DNA of 46,733 bases from Bacteroidota bacterium. Its GTDB lineage: Bacteria; Bacteroidota; Bacteroidia; Bacteroidales; Bacteroidaceae. Positions 36,081-45,185 of this stretch are shown here, piece by piece (the first letter of the stretch is position 1; every line of letters begins with the position of its first letter). A model generated the notes under the pieces. It was given only the letters and a program-made list of their open reading frames with translations, made no database searches and was not told the origin of the DNA. The stretch spans positions 1-46,733 of the forward strand of contig JAEZKJ010000044.1 in the NCBI GenBank assembly GCA_023415545.1, given 5' to 3'. The translations under genes and the position numbers were made by a program.

Positions 36081-37085
36081 ATGAGCGCGCATTTAAAAAA
36101 TAAGGTAACAGGATTGTTGAACAAATTCCGTATCGGCGAAATTTCGCCGGCGGAATTTCAGGAACTAAAGTCGGGCATGCATGATATCACCGACAGAGAG
36201 TTAAAGGATATGATTTACAACGAATGGGACACATTCACCAATTACAAATCACTACCAAAAGAAAAGATTGAAGAACTTTATAGTAATCTCCATATTATTG
36301 GAAAAGATTCAAAACCAAGATTTGAAATTAAACGCTATTGGATGCAAATAGCAGCATCATTACTATTTATCATAGCCAGCACTCTTACTGTATTTACATT
36401 CATTCAAAGTCAAGAAATGCAGAGTCTTGCTGAACAAAATGTAGTAATACGTTCAGGAGACTATGGAAAATCAATTGTTGCACTGCCCGATGGAACAATA
36501 GTGCATCTTAATGCGAAATCATCTCTTACATACAGTCAAGATTTTGGTCGTGAAAATAGAAAAGTAAAATTATCAGGTGAAGGTTTCTTCGAAGTAAAGA
36601 AAGATGCTAAAAAGAAGTTTATTGTAGGAACAGGGTATATGGATGTAACAGTTCTAGGAACAAAATTCAATGTATATGCTTACGAAAACAAGAATTTGAT
36701 AGAAATGTCGCTTGTAGAAGGAAGTGTAAATATAACAACTCAACAACCTCCATATAGAAGTATAAACGTAAAACCAAATGAAAAAGTAGTTTATAACAAA
36801 AGTACCGGTAAGTTAACACACACACACACCAACAATAAAATGGAGACAGCTTGGATGAAAAAGGAACTTGTTTTCCGTAGCGAGCCACTGAAAAATGTCT
36901 TCAACTGTCTTTCAAGAAAGTATGCTGTAACATTTGATGTTAATGACAATAGTTTATTAAACGATTTGTATACAGGTTCATTCGAGGATGAAAACATCGA
37001 ATTTATAATGAGAGTACTTAAAATACATTACAATTTCGAATATAAAAATGAAGATAATACAATTACGATAAAAACACGAAAATGA
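36081..37085 (+). CDS. FecR-family anti-sigma factor with DUF4974 domain
   Basis: Inner-membrane anti-sigma factor that holds the preceding ECF sigma. The cytoplasmic N-terminal part (1-85) contacts sigma, and one transmembrane helix is at about 87-108 (MQIAASLLFIIASTLTVFTFI). The periplasmic FecR domain (about 121-225) has DGTIVHLNAKSSLTY, RKVKLSGEGFFEV and VTVLGTKFNVYAY. The C-terminal DUF4974 domain (about 263-330, LKNVFNCLSRKYAVTFDV) is expected to meet the STN domain of SusC. The length of 334 aa is normal. Two local oddities are a 16-bp palindrome at 36134-36149 and an (AC)7 tract between the FecR and DUF4974 domains. Confidence 0.94.
   Translation: MSAHLKNKVTGLLNKFRIGEISPAEFQELKSGMHDITDRELKDMIYNEWDTFTNYKSLPKEKIEELYSNLHIIGKDSKPRFEIKRYWMQIAASLLFIIASTLTVFTFIQSQEMQSLAEQNVVIRSGDYGKSIVALPDGTIVHLNAKSSLTYSQDFGRENRKVKLSGEGFFEVKKDAKKKFIVGTGYMDVTVLGTKFNVYAYENKNLIEMSLVEGSVNITTQQPPYRSINVKPNEKVVYNKSTGKLTHTHTNNKMETAWMKKELVFRSEPLKNVFNCLSRKYAVTFDVNDNSLLNDLYTGSFEDENIEFIMRVLKIHYNFEYKNEDNTITIKTRK
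36816..36829 (+). repeat. (AC)7 dinucleotide tract inside the anti-sigma gene
   Basis: Seven AC units encode the Thr-His repeats near residue 247, in the linker between the FecR and DUF4974 domains. Gain or loss of one unit would shift the frame and remove the DUF4974 domain. Whether this happens cannot be told from one sequence. Confidence 0.8.
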
Positions 37086-37123
37086 TTATTAACCTTTAAA
37101 TTAATGAACCATGAAAACATAAA

Positions 37124-37162
37124 AAATAAAAAAACTCCGGATAATCGGCAAATTACCCGGAG
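37124..37162 (-). terminator. Minus-strand intrinsic terminator in the fecR-susC gap
   Basis: CTCCGGATAAT (37135-37145) and ATTACCCGGAG (37152-37162) form an 11-bp stem with one mismatch and a 6-nt loop. On the minus strand the stem is followed by seven T, one A and six T (complement of 37121-37134). On the plus strand no T run follows. No minus-strand gene lies to the right, so it would end an antisense transcript. Confidence 0.65.
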
Positions 37163-37268
37163 CTATTAGAAAGGTTAGTCCTTCAACAACTATGTGAAAT
37201 ATAGTATAAAGAAACTAAAACTTAATTTATCATTATGTTATGAAAACAAAAAAGCAATTAATTGATTG
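37124..37268 (-). ncRNA. Candidate antisense RNA over the susC start (DonS-like position)
   Basis: Defined by a minus-strand -7 box (37282-37275) inside susC codons and the minus-strand terminator at 37124-37162, giving a transcript of roughly 145 nt complementary to the susC leader and its first codons. Established knowledge: in Bacteroides fragilis the cis-antisense RNA DonS lies between the anti-sigma and susC genes of an ECF-type PUL and represses it. Same position here; sequence homology was not checked. No -33 element is seen, so the 5' end is uncertain. Confidence 0.4.
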
Positions 37269-40200
37269 TGAGCACAAAGTTAGTAAAAAACATTCTTTAA
37301 AGCTACGCTTTACCCTTCTATCTTTGTGTATATTAACATTTATTGGGGGTTACTCCCAAACAGGGCAAGTAAATCTTAATCTGAAAAACGCAACCGTAAA
37401 AGAATTATTTAAAGAGATAGAAAAACAGACATCTTATCGTTTTTCATTTAGAGATATAGAAGTAAATGACAAAAAGGGAGTTACCATTTCAGCTCAAGGA
37501 AAAGAATTAAAGGAACTCTTAACAACAGAATTAGCTAAACAACAATTGAGCTATATTGTATCAGGTAATAAAATTATAGTATCACCTGCAAAGAAAGATA
37601 ATAAATCAATAAAAGATAAAAAAGTTACCGGTAAGGTAATAGATTCTAAAGGTGATCCTATAATTGGAGCAACAATTATGGAAAAGGGAACAACTAATGG
37701 TACTGTTACTGATTTTGATGGTAATTTTATACTTAATGTTTCTGAAAATTCAACACTTGATGTTTCATATATCGGTTTTCAAACACAATCTGTTAAGGCT
37801 GTTTATGGAAAAAATCTTGCTGTTGTATTGAACGAAGATGCAGAATTGCTCGATGAAGTTGTTGTTACAGGATATATTTCACAAAAGAAAGTTAATCTAA
37901 CCGGTGCTGTATCAACAGTTTCAGGAAATGAACTTTCAAAAGTAACAACATCAAGTTCTGCTCAAGCACTTCAAGGTAAATTACCAGGTGTACAAATCAC
38001 AGCAACAAGTGGTTTACCAGGCGCATCTACACAAATTCAAGTACGTGGTAAGGGAACTGTAAATTCTGGAGCTAATCCATTAGTCATCATTGATGGATTC
38101 GAGGGTTCTATGGACAATCTTCAGATGAATGATATTGAAAGTATTTCTGTATTAAAAGATGCAGCTTCTGCTGCAATTTATGGTTCGAAAGCTGCTAATG
38201 GTGTTATCTTAATTACAACAAAAAGAGGTGTAGAAGGAAAAACCAAAGTAGAATTTTCTGCTGAATACGGATGGCAAAATGTATCACACATGCCTGAAGT
38301 ATTGAACGCAACAGAATTGGCTATTAAACAAAATGAAGAGGCTAAATGGAATAACCAAGCTCTTTATTGGGATGGAGCAAATGCTCCAGCAACTTTAGGA
38401 GAAGGATTCAATTGGTGGAAAAACGCAATTAATGAAAATGCTCCTATACAGAATTATAATGTATCATTGAGAGGTGGTGCAGAAAAAATTAAATATGCTG
38501 TTTCTGTTGGTTATATAGACCAAGATGGTATTGTTCCACACACAGATTATAACCGTACTAATTTCCGCTCAAATATTGATTATAATTTCAATAAGAATTT
38601 AAAATTAGGTATAAATCTTGATGCAAGCGTTAGCAATAACACTAGTCGTGAAATGTATAACTATTTTAAAAATCCATTAATGATTCATCCAAGTGTTCCA
38701 CAATACATGCCAGATGGTTCTTATGGTCTTCCTCTTAAAAGTTTAAGAGGTCAATATGATACAGGTGCGGCTATGCCTTTAACATCTATGTATGAGAACG
38801 ACCCAAATTATGTAGCAACAACAGAGGGTAAAAATTATCAAACAAGAGCTAATTTCTTCCTAGAATGGGATATAATTGATGGATTAAAATCGAAAACTGT
38901 TTATAATTTCCATTATGGCTGGCAAAAATCTAATTTCTGGTCTCCAAGCTATACAGTGTATGATTATGAAACTCCTACTAGCATATACGACAGCCGTCCT
39001 AATGCAGAAGCAAGAAGTTCTTATCAAGACACCAATACATGGGAATTCCAACAACTGCTAACATATAATAAAGAGATAAAAGGTCACAATATAGGTTTAC
39101 TAGGTGGTTTTGTTGTTAATGAAGCTACATCACAAAATATATTAGGAACAAAACAAAAATTCCCTGGCAACGAACTAACTGTACTTGATGCAGGTGAAAA
39201 TATCACAAATCTAGTTGGAACTAAGAGCAGAAGTGCAATTGTTTCACTATTTGGTCAAGTTAACTACGACTATCAAGGTAAATATTTACTTCAAGCAAAT
39301 ATCCGAAGAGATGGTTCATCAGTATTTGCTCCAGGTAATCAATGGGGTACTTTCCCATCAATTTCAGCAGGATGGCGTATCAGTGAGGAAAAGTTCATGA
39401 AAAATATTTCATGGTTAAGCAACTTGAAAATACGTGCCGGATACGGAAGTTTAGGAAATGCCAATATTAAGCAATTTGCTTGGATTAGCTGCTACACATT
39501 GACAGACCGTTACCCTTTGGGAAATCCTAATGCAGTATACTCTGCATACACAATTACTGATATGTCAAGTAAAGATATTAAATGGGAAACTACTACAACA
39601 TTTGATATTGGTATTGATGCAAGTTTTTTCAATAACAGATTAAGTTTAACATACGATTGGTATGACAAACGAACTAAAGATATGCTCTTTAATGCCACTA
39701 TTCCTTATTCTACAGGATTTATAAATGGTCCAATGGTTAACGTTGGTGAAGTAATGAATAGAGGATGGGAACTTAATATTGGATGGAGTGACAAAATAAA
39801 AGATTTCTCATATAGTATTTCTGCAAATATATCCGATAATAAAAATGAAGTAGTAGATATGGGCGACATTGCTCCATTTACTGTAGGCACAGATTTGTGG
39901 ATTAAAGAAGGTTATCCTATCAACTCATATTTTGGTTATAAAACAGTAGGTATTTATCAAAATTGGGATCAAGTAGAAAATAGTGTAAAACCAAACGGAG
40001 ATGTACGTCCAGGTATGTACATTATAGAGAATACTAATGGTGATAATATTATTAATGCTGACGATAAGACTTATTTAGGCTCACGCGAACCAAGATATGT
40101 ATATGGTATTAATTTGTCGGCTGAATATAAAGGAATCGATTTGTCTATTTCAACCAGTGGTGAATCAAAGAAATATGTATACTATAGCAATACATACGGA

Positions 40201-40587
40201 GGTGAAAATCCAAGATTTATCAACATCTATAAAGAATATTTTGACAACAGAACAATTGTAGGAGATGACGGCAATGTAGCTGTTAGCGGTAAATATCCTG
40301 CAATGAATGGATTAGGAACAAATGCTCCTCTAGGTCATTCAAATGTATTACAAAATACAAGTTTCTTTAGAGTAAAAAATATTCAAGTTGGATATACTTT
40401 ACCAAAACAGATAGTTCAAAAAATTAAAGTAAGCGATTTACGATTTTTTATCAATGCTGTAAATCCATTCTTATTTACAAAATATGTCGGTTTTGATCCA
40501 GAGACTACAAGCAATGAAAGTGATGGAACAATAAGATATTATCCTGTAAGTAAATCTATCAGTGTTGGAATTTCATTAAAACTATAA
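37240..40587 (+). CDS. SusC-like TonB-dependent transducer with STN domain
   Basis: Outer membrane importer and signal transducer of the second PUL. After a long basic N-region and signal sequence (about 1-40) comes an STN domain (about 45-116, NATVKELFKEIEKQTSYRFSF, LSYIVSGNKIIVSP), the part that contacts FecR. A carboxypeptidase-regulatory-like domain (about 128-212) leads to DEVVVTGY, a plug with DIESISVLKDAASAAIYGSKAANG, and the barrel. The length of 1115 aa is as expected for STN-bearing SusC. No TAnnTTTG box precedes it, in keeping with ECF control. susD follows after 12 bp. The mRNA start region may be covered by an antisense RNA. Confidence 0.95.
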   Translation: MKTKKQLIDCEHKVSKKHSLKLRFTLLSLCILTFIGGYSQTGQVNLNLKNATVKELFKEIEKQTSYRFSFRDIEVNDKKGVTISAQGKELKELLTTELAKQQLSYIVSGNKIIVSPAKKDNKSIKDKKVTGKVIDSKGDPIIGATIMEKGTTNGTVTDFDGNFILNVSENSTLDVSYIGFQTQSVKAVYGKNLAVVLNEDAELLDEVVVTGYISQKKVNLTGAVSTVSGNELSKVTTSSSAQALQGKLPGVQITATSGLPGASTQIQVRGKGTVNSGANPLVIIDGFEGSMDNLQMNDIESISVLKDAASAAIYGSKAANGVILITTKRGVEGKTKVEFSAEYGWQNVSHMPEVLNATELAIKQNEEAKWNNQALYWDGANAPATLGEGFNWWKNAINENAPIQNYNVSLRGGAEKIKYAVSVGYIDQDGIVPHTDYNRTNFRSNIDYNFNKNLKLGINLDASVSNNTSREMYNYFKNPLMIHPSVPQYMPDGSYGLPLKSLRGQYDTGAAMPLTSMYENDPNYVATTEGKNYQTRANFFLEWDIIDGLKSKTVYNFHYGWQKSNFWSPSYTVYDYETPTSIYDSRPNAEARSSYQDTNTWEFQQLLTYNKEIKGHNIGLLGGFVVNEATSQNILGTKQKFPGNELTVLDAGENITNLVGTKSRSAIVSLFGQVNYDYQGKYLLQANIRRDGSSVFAPGNQWGTFPSISAGWRISEEKFMKNISWLSNLKIRAGYGSLGNANIKQFAWISCYTLTDRYPLGNPNAVYSAYTITDMSSKDIKWETTTTFDIGIDASFFNNRLSLTYDWYDKRTKDMLFNATIPYSTGFINGPMVNVGEVMNRGWELNIGWSDKIKDFSYSISANISDNKNEVVDMGDIAPFTVGTDLWIKEGYPINSYFGYKTVGIYQNWDQVENSVKPNGDVRPGMYIIENTNGDNIINADDKTYLGSREPRYVYGINLSAEYKGIDLSISTSGESKKYVYYSNTYGGENPRFINIYKEYFDNRTIVGDDGNVAVSGKYPAMNGLGTNAPLGHSNVLQNTSFFRVKNIQVGYTLPKQIVQKIKVSDLRFFINAVNPFLFTKYVGFDPETTSNESDGTIRYYPVSKSISVGISLKL
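37275..37282 (-). promoter_or_regulatory. Minus-strand -7 box within susC, possible antisense promoter
   Basis: The plus strand reads CAAAGTTA, so the minus strand has TAACTTTG, a full match to TAnnTTTG. It is 36 bp inside the susC coding region. No TTG is found 18-20 nt upstream on that strand, which lowers confidence. Confidence 0.35.
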
Positions 40588-40599
40588 AATTGATTATAT

Positions 40600-42291
40600 A
40601 TGAAAAAGATATATTATATAGCATACTTGTTATTATGCTTAACAATTCAATCATGCGATGATTTCTTAACTGTTTATCCAGAAGATAAAATAACTACCGG
40701 TACATTCTTCAAGAGTGATTCAGATTTTGAGAGTGCAGCCAATGGTATGTATGCTACAATGACTGGATATCCATCAGAGTTTTTACCAATGATTGATGGT
40801 GTTACACCTTTTGCCGCACAAACAGCAGCAGCACGTTGTGGTGTATTTAGTCCATTTAATGGTACTTATCCTATGGTTGCTCGTAATCTTGACTTTACAA
40901 GACAAACATGGCAAAATATGTATAAAGGTATTGCACATGCTAACAATATAATAAGTTCAAACCCATCACGACCAGCAAGTGTAAGTGAAAAAGTTTTTAA
41001 CAGAACTTTAGGAGAGGCTTATTTTATTAGAGGATATGCATATTTTACACTTACAAATCTTTTTGGTGATGTTCCTCTTATTATTGAACCACAACAATCT
41101 ATAACTCAGGTTCTACTACCTAGAACAGCTAAAGCGCAAATTATCACACAAATAATTAGTGATTTCAAACAAGCAAAAAGCCTGTTACCATCAGTAAAAG
41201 AATATCGTGGTACTACAAATTTAGGAAGAGCTTCAAAAGGTGCTGCACAAGCATTCTTAGGCAAGTTATATGTTTATGAGAAAAAATGGGCTGATGCTAT
41301 TACTGAGTTTGAGGAACTGGTAGATGCTAGTAATCCTGATTACGATTTGATTCCACATTATTATGATCAATTTTGGCCAAATGGAGAAAATGGTATTGAA
41401 TCTATTTACGAAATCCAATACGATGAAAAAAGACCACAAACCAATTCATCTTTAAATCGTTTTATGGACTTTTGTAATCCACCAGCTGAAGCTAATATGA
41501 ATTTTACAGGAGGCTTTGGATATTTGGAGCCTACAGAATATTATTGTGATTTGTTTGAAACAATTAATGGATATAAAGTTTCTAGTGAATACCAAAGCAG
41601 AACAGCTGCATCTCCTGGTCCAGTATTTAATTATAATTTTAATTGCGATGATCCTGAGTTTGACTCAAGCAAACCATACGAAATACGAGATCCAAGATTG
41701 AAATACACTGTTTGGTATGAAGATTCACCTACATTGGAAGAATTTAAACAAAAGAGTGGAGAAGCTAACGTTAGCTATAAAAGCAGGTATTCAAAGGCTT
41801 CCAATCACTCAGTTGTTAAATACATAGTTGGTAGGTTAGGTGGACTTAAAAGCAGAAGCCCTATGAATATGATAGTTATGCGTTATGCTGATGTTCTCCT
41901 ATTATATGCTGAGGCTTGTATCCAAGATAATAATTTAACAAAAGCTGTTTCTCTAATCAACAGAGTTAGAGCAAGAGTAAATATGCCTTCAATAGCACAA
42001 GTAGAATCTGTCCAAAATATTAATTTATCTAATAGTCAAGAAAACCTAATGAAATACCTTCAAAAGGAAAGATTTAGAGAACTTGGTTTTGAATGGGGAC
42101 ATATGATGCTTGATATGGTTAGATGGGATATTCTTAATGCTGAACAAAAAAGTTATTGGGTTCAAGGAAGAGATGGATGGCCTGAATTCTCAGAAAATTC
42201 ATTGAAATTTACAAAAGATTGCTATTTATTCCCAATACCTGAAGATGAGATGACTAAAAATAGTCTTCTTACACAAAATCCAGGTTATTAA
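40600..42291 (+). CDS. SusD/RagB-like glycan-binding lipoprotein
   Basis: Surface partner of the STN-type SusC, 563 aa. Lipobox TIQSC places the lipidated cysteine at 19. The early segment with ITTGTFFKSDSDFESAANGMYATM, the TPR-like core with GEAYFIRGYAYFTLTNLFGDVPL, and the late ADVLLLYAEA, YLQKERFRELGFEWGHMMLDMVRW and LFPIPEDE are all RagB/SusD signatures. It starts 12 bp after susC. A perfect 13-bp hairpin after the stop probably sets lower expression of the downstream enzymes. The ligand is unknown, but the neighbours suggest a fucose- and uronate-containing glycan. Confidence 0.94.
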   Translation: MKKIYYIAYLLLCLTIQSCDDFLTVYPEDKITTGTFFKSDSDFESAANGMYATMTGYPSEFLPMIDGVTPFAAQTAAARCGVFSPFNGTYPMVARNLDFTRQTWQNMYKGIAHANNIISSNPSRPASVSEKVFNRTLGEAYFIRGYAYFTLTNLFGDVPLIIEPQQSITQVLLPRTAKAQIITQIISDFKQAKSLLPSVKEYRGTTNLGRASKGAAQAFLGKLYVYEKKWADAITEFEELVDASNPDYDLIPHYYDQFWPNGENGIESIYEIQYDEKRPQTNSSLNRFMDFCNPPAEANMNFTGGFGYLEPTEYYCDLFETINGYKVSSEYQSRTAASPGPVFNYNFNCDDPEFDSSKPYEIRDPRLKYTVWYEDSPTLEEFKQKSGEANVSYKSRYSKASNHSVVKYIVGRLGGLKSRSPMNMIVMRYADVLLLYAEACIQDNNLTKAVSLINRVRARVNMPSIAQVESVQNINLSNSQENLMKYLQKERFRELGFEWGHMMLDMVRWDILNAEQKSYWVQGRDGWPEFSENSLKFTKDCYLFPIPEDEMTKNSLLTQNPGY

Positions 42292-42301
42292 TGAATTTGA
42301 T

Positions 42302-42332
42302 TTAGTATAGGAGCGTTTAGCTCCTATACTAA
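42302..42332 (+). terminator. Perfect 13-bp hairpin after susD, likely attenuator
   Basis: TTAGTATAGGAGC and its exact complement surround the loop GTTTA, 10 bp after the susD stop. The trailing sequence is AT-rich but lacks a T run, so read-through to the GH29 gene 43 bp on is expected. It could also protect the susCD mRNA 3' end after processing. Confidence 0.6.
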
Positions 42333-42374
42333 TTATAAAAATACACATATTACAAATAGCAAATAATGTAATCT

Positions 42375-43784
42375 ATGAACAAGTTATATACAATAATTCT
42401 ACTCTTCTGTTTAATTCCAAATATTTGTGCTCAAAAGAAGATCATTTCCGATAAACAAACTTTTGTTCACGAATCATCAGATAAATATGAATGGCCTGAA
42501 GATCCATTGGTTTTAGAAAAACTAGATCATTGGCAGGACTTAAAATTTGGAATTATGTTTCATTGGGGGGTATATTCAGTACCGGGAATATCCGAATCAT
42601 GGGCATTATGTTCAGAAGACAGATGGTTTACTGACAGACGCCGCGAAGCTCGTCCTGATTTAAATAATTATGGTGACTTTAAAAAATGGTATTGGGGACT
42701 ATCCGAATCATTTAACCCCACTGATTTTAAGCCTTCTGAGTGGGCAAAATTCATGAAAAAAGTTGGTTTTAAATACTTGATATTTACAACCAAACACCAT
42801 GATGGTTTTTGTATGTTTGATACAAAATACACTGACTACAAAGTAACAAACAGTCCTTACAAAGATGGAGAATACAGCAATGTTGCTTACCACGTTTTTG
42901 ATGCTTTTCGTAAAGAAGGATTCATGATCGGAGCATATTTTTCTAAACCCGACTGGCATAATGAAAACTATTGGGATCCATTTTTCTCTACTCCAACCCG
43001 AAATCCAAATTACAACTTAGAGAAATATCCACAGAAGTGGGCAAAATTTCAAGAATATACAGCAAACCAAATTGATGAGTTAATGTCAGATTATGGCAAA
43101 ATAGACATACTTTGGCTTGATGGTGGTTGGGTAAGAAAACCTGAACAGGATATAAATCTTGACAAAATAATTGATGATGCTAGAGTAAAGCAGCCGGGAT
43201 TGATAGCTGTTGACAGGACTGTTCCAGGAAGGAACGAAAACTATCAAACACCTGAGATGACAATACCAAAAGATCAGCAACCATTTCCTTGGGAAAGTTG
43301 TATCACATTTAGTAATACATGGGGCTGGAATCCAAAGCCAAAATACAAATCTGTTGAATGGGTAATCAATACTTTAGCCGAAATTGTGGCAAAAGGAGGA
43401 AGTTTTGCTCTAAATGTTGGTCCTGATGGTAAAGGTAATATTGAACAGATTGTGTATGAGAGATTAACTAAGGTTGGAGAGTGGCTAAACGTTAATGGTG
43501 AAGCAATTTACAATACACGAATCACTCCACATTATAACAGTGGAAATGTATGGTTTACTGCCGGAAAAGATAACAAGACTTTATATGCTATTTATACTAT
43601 TGAAGAGGGTCAAAAATTGCCTTCAATAGTAGAATGGGAAGGTAACGAACCTGATGGTAAAGTAGTTTTATTGCAAACAGGAAAGCAGTTGAAATATAGC
43701 TATAACAACGGAAAAATTGAAATTCAATTACCTAAAGGATTAAAAGATGAAGCTTTAGTCTTTCGTTATAAAATAAAAAAATAA
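42375..43784 (+). CDS. GH29 alpha-L-fucosidase, secreted
   Basis: A retaining alpha-L-fucosidase of family GH29, 469 aa. A signal peptide (1-20, ends CAQ) is followed by the (beta/alpha)8 catalytic domain: KFGIMFHWGVYSVPG, the fucose-binding FTTKHHDGFCMFDTKYTDYKV, and the catalytic nucleophile Asp249 in IDILWLDGGW. SFALNVGPDGKGNI and a small C-terminal beta domain (about 385-469) complete the fold. The acid/base residue of this family is poorly conserved and I do not assign it. The gene sits between two hairpins, 83 bp after susD and 52 bp before the next reading frame. It would trim terminal fucose from imported or surface-bound oligosaccharides. Confidence 0.95.
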   Translation: MNKLYTIILLFCLIPNICAQKKIISDKQTFVHESSDKYEWPEDPLVLEKLDHWQDLKFGIMFHWGVYSVPGISESWALCSEDRWFTDRRREARPDLNNYGDFKKWYWGLSESFNPTDFKPSEWAKFMKKVGFKYLIFTTKHHDGFCMFDTKYTDYKVTNSPYKDGEYSNVAYHVFDAFRKEGFMIGAYFSKPDWHNENYWDPFFSTPTRNPNYNLEKYPQKWAKFQEYTANQIDELMSDYGKIDILWLDGGWVRKPEQDINLDKIIDDARVKQPGLIAVDRTVPGRNENYQTPEMTIPKDQQPFPWESCITFSNTWGWNPKPKYKSVEWVINTLAEIVAKGGSFALNVGPDGKGNIEQIVYERLTKVGEWLNVNGEAIYNTRITPHYNSGNVWFTAGKDNKTLYAIYTIEEGQKLPSIVEWEGNEPDGKVVLLQTGKQLKYSYNNGKIEIQLPKGLKDEALVFRYKIKK

Positions 43785-43820
43785 GGTTTATTCTCAGGAA
43801 TGATTATTTATTACAAACTA

Positions 43821-43866
43821 AACCGGATGAAATTAAATGATTTATCATATTTTATCCGGTTGTTTT
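43821..43866 (+). terminator. Hairpin with T-rich tail between GH29 and GH88 genes
   Basis: AACCGGATGAAAT (43821-43833) pairs with ATTTTATCCGGTT (43849-43861), including one G-T wobble, and is followed by TGTTTT. It looks like a leaky intrinsic terminator. It overlaps the 5' end of a longer GH88 reading frame starting at 43837, which supports the internal ATG 43879 as the real start. Confidence 0.6.
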
Positions 43867-43878
43867 AATACCTTGAAA

Positions 43879-45168
43879 ATGAATATGTTAAATAAAATAT
43901 TAGTCGCTTTAATTCCATTGTTATCTATTTCTTGTGTAAACAAAAATAAAGATTCAATAAATGAATATTCATGGATAAAAAATAGCATCAATGTTGCTTC
44001 TGAACAACTATTATATCAGCATACATTACTTAATGGAGAAAATATCCTACCTCGTTCTACATATACATCTTATACAATAGATTTTTTATGCGAACAGTTG
44101 GAAATAGACTCTGTAAGTGTAATGAAAAATGTGTTACCACCTGCTGAAAAAAATAGTATCGGGAAATTAAGGTGCTGTGATATATATGACTGGACGAGTG
44201 GCTTTTTCCCTGGCTCATTATGGTACGCTTTTGAATTGTCAGGGAATAAAGAGGTTAAGGAATTGGCTATTCAATATACTAATATGCTAAATCCTATCAG
44301 ATACTATACTGATAATCATGATATAGGATTTATGATAAATTGTAGTTATGGAAACGCTATTAGGTTAGCTCCAAATGATACTATAAAAAATGTTATAATT
44401 GATTCTGCTAATAGCTTATGTTCAAGATATAACGATACTATAGGCGCCATAAGATCATGGGACTTTGGTTCATGGAATTATCCGGTTATAATAGATAACA
44501 TGATGAATCTTGACCTACTTTTTCATGCCACTGATATATCCAAACAAAGTAACTTCAAAGATATTGCTGTTAAACATGCCAAAACTACTATGAAGAACCA
44601 TTTTCGCTCTGACTATACATGTTGGCATGTTGTAAGTTATAATAATGATGGGACTGTAGAGAGTAAACAAACATATCAAGGTAAAAACGATGATTCAGCA
44701 TGGGCTCGTGGACAGGCCTGGGCTTTATATGGATTTACATCCTGTTTTGAAAACACAAATGATTCACTATTCCTACAACAAGCTACACTTGTTGCAGATA
44801 TGATAATGGAACGTGTTACAACAGATGATTCAATTCCTTATTGGGACTATATGGCTCCAACTTTTGATAATACTCCACGTGATGCCTCGGCAGCAGCGAT
44901 AACAGCTTCGGGTATGCTTAAGCTATGTAAATTAACCTCTAACGGTGATAAATATTTAAATTACGCTGAACGAATACTTAAAAATTTATCCTCTGAAAAA
45001 TATCTTGCCACAGTGGGCACAAATGAAGGCTTCATTTTAAAACAATCTACAGGTTCATTACCACATGGTTCTGAGATAAATACTCCAATCAATTATGCAG
45101 ATTATTATTTTCTAGAAGCTTTATCAAAATATATGAATTTAAAGGCTTTAAAATATAATCAGTTATAA
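43879..45168 (+). CDS. GH88 unsaturated glucuronyl hydrolase lipoprotein
   Basis: Removes the 4,5-unsaturated uronic acid left at the non-reducing end after polysaccharide lyase cleavage, by hydration of the vinyl ether. From ATG 43879 it is 429 aa with lipobox LSISC (Cys19). The alpha6/alpha6-barrel signatures are visible: YDWTSGFFPGSLWY, NHDIGFMINCSYGNAIRL with Asp148, IIDNMMNLDLLF with Asp206, and DDSAWARGQAWALYGF. In characterised family members two aspartates in the HDxGF and DxMMN motifs are catalytic. An earlier in-frame ATG at 43837 falls in the hairpin. Its presence implies a lyase acting upstream in the pathway; none is in the window. GH105 is less likely because of the HDIGF motif. 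Confidence 0.93.
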   Translation: MNMLNKILVALIPLLSISCVNKNKDSINEYSWIKNSINVASEQLLYQHTLLNGENILPRSTYTSYTIDFLCEQLEIDSVSVMKNVLPPAEKNSIGKLRCCDIYDWTSGFFPGSLWYAFELSGNKEVKELAIQYTNMLNPIRYYTDNHDIGFMINCSYGNAIRLAPNDTIKNVIIDSANSLCSRYNDTIGAIRSWDFGSWNYPVIIDNMMNLDLLFHATDISKQSNFKDIAVKHAKTTMKNHFRSDYTCWHVVSYNNDGTVESKQTYQGKNDDSAWARGQAWALYGFTSCFENTNDSLFLQQATLVADMIMERVTTDDSIPYWDYMAPTFDNTPRDASAAAITASGMLKLCKLTSNGDKYLNYAERILKNLSSEKYLATVGTNEGFILKQSTGSLPHGSEINTPINYADYYFLEALSKYMNLKALKYNQL

Positions 45169-45185
45169 TATAAACATATATAATT

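Noticed and set aside
43837..43878. Upstream ATG extension of the GH88 gene
   Set aside because: It lies in the hairpin with a T-rich tail and would put 14 residues before a good lipoprotein signal.
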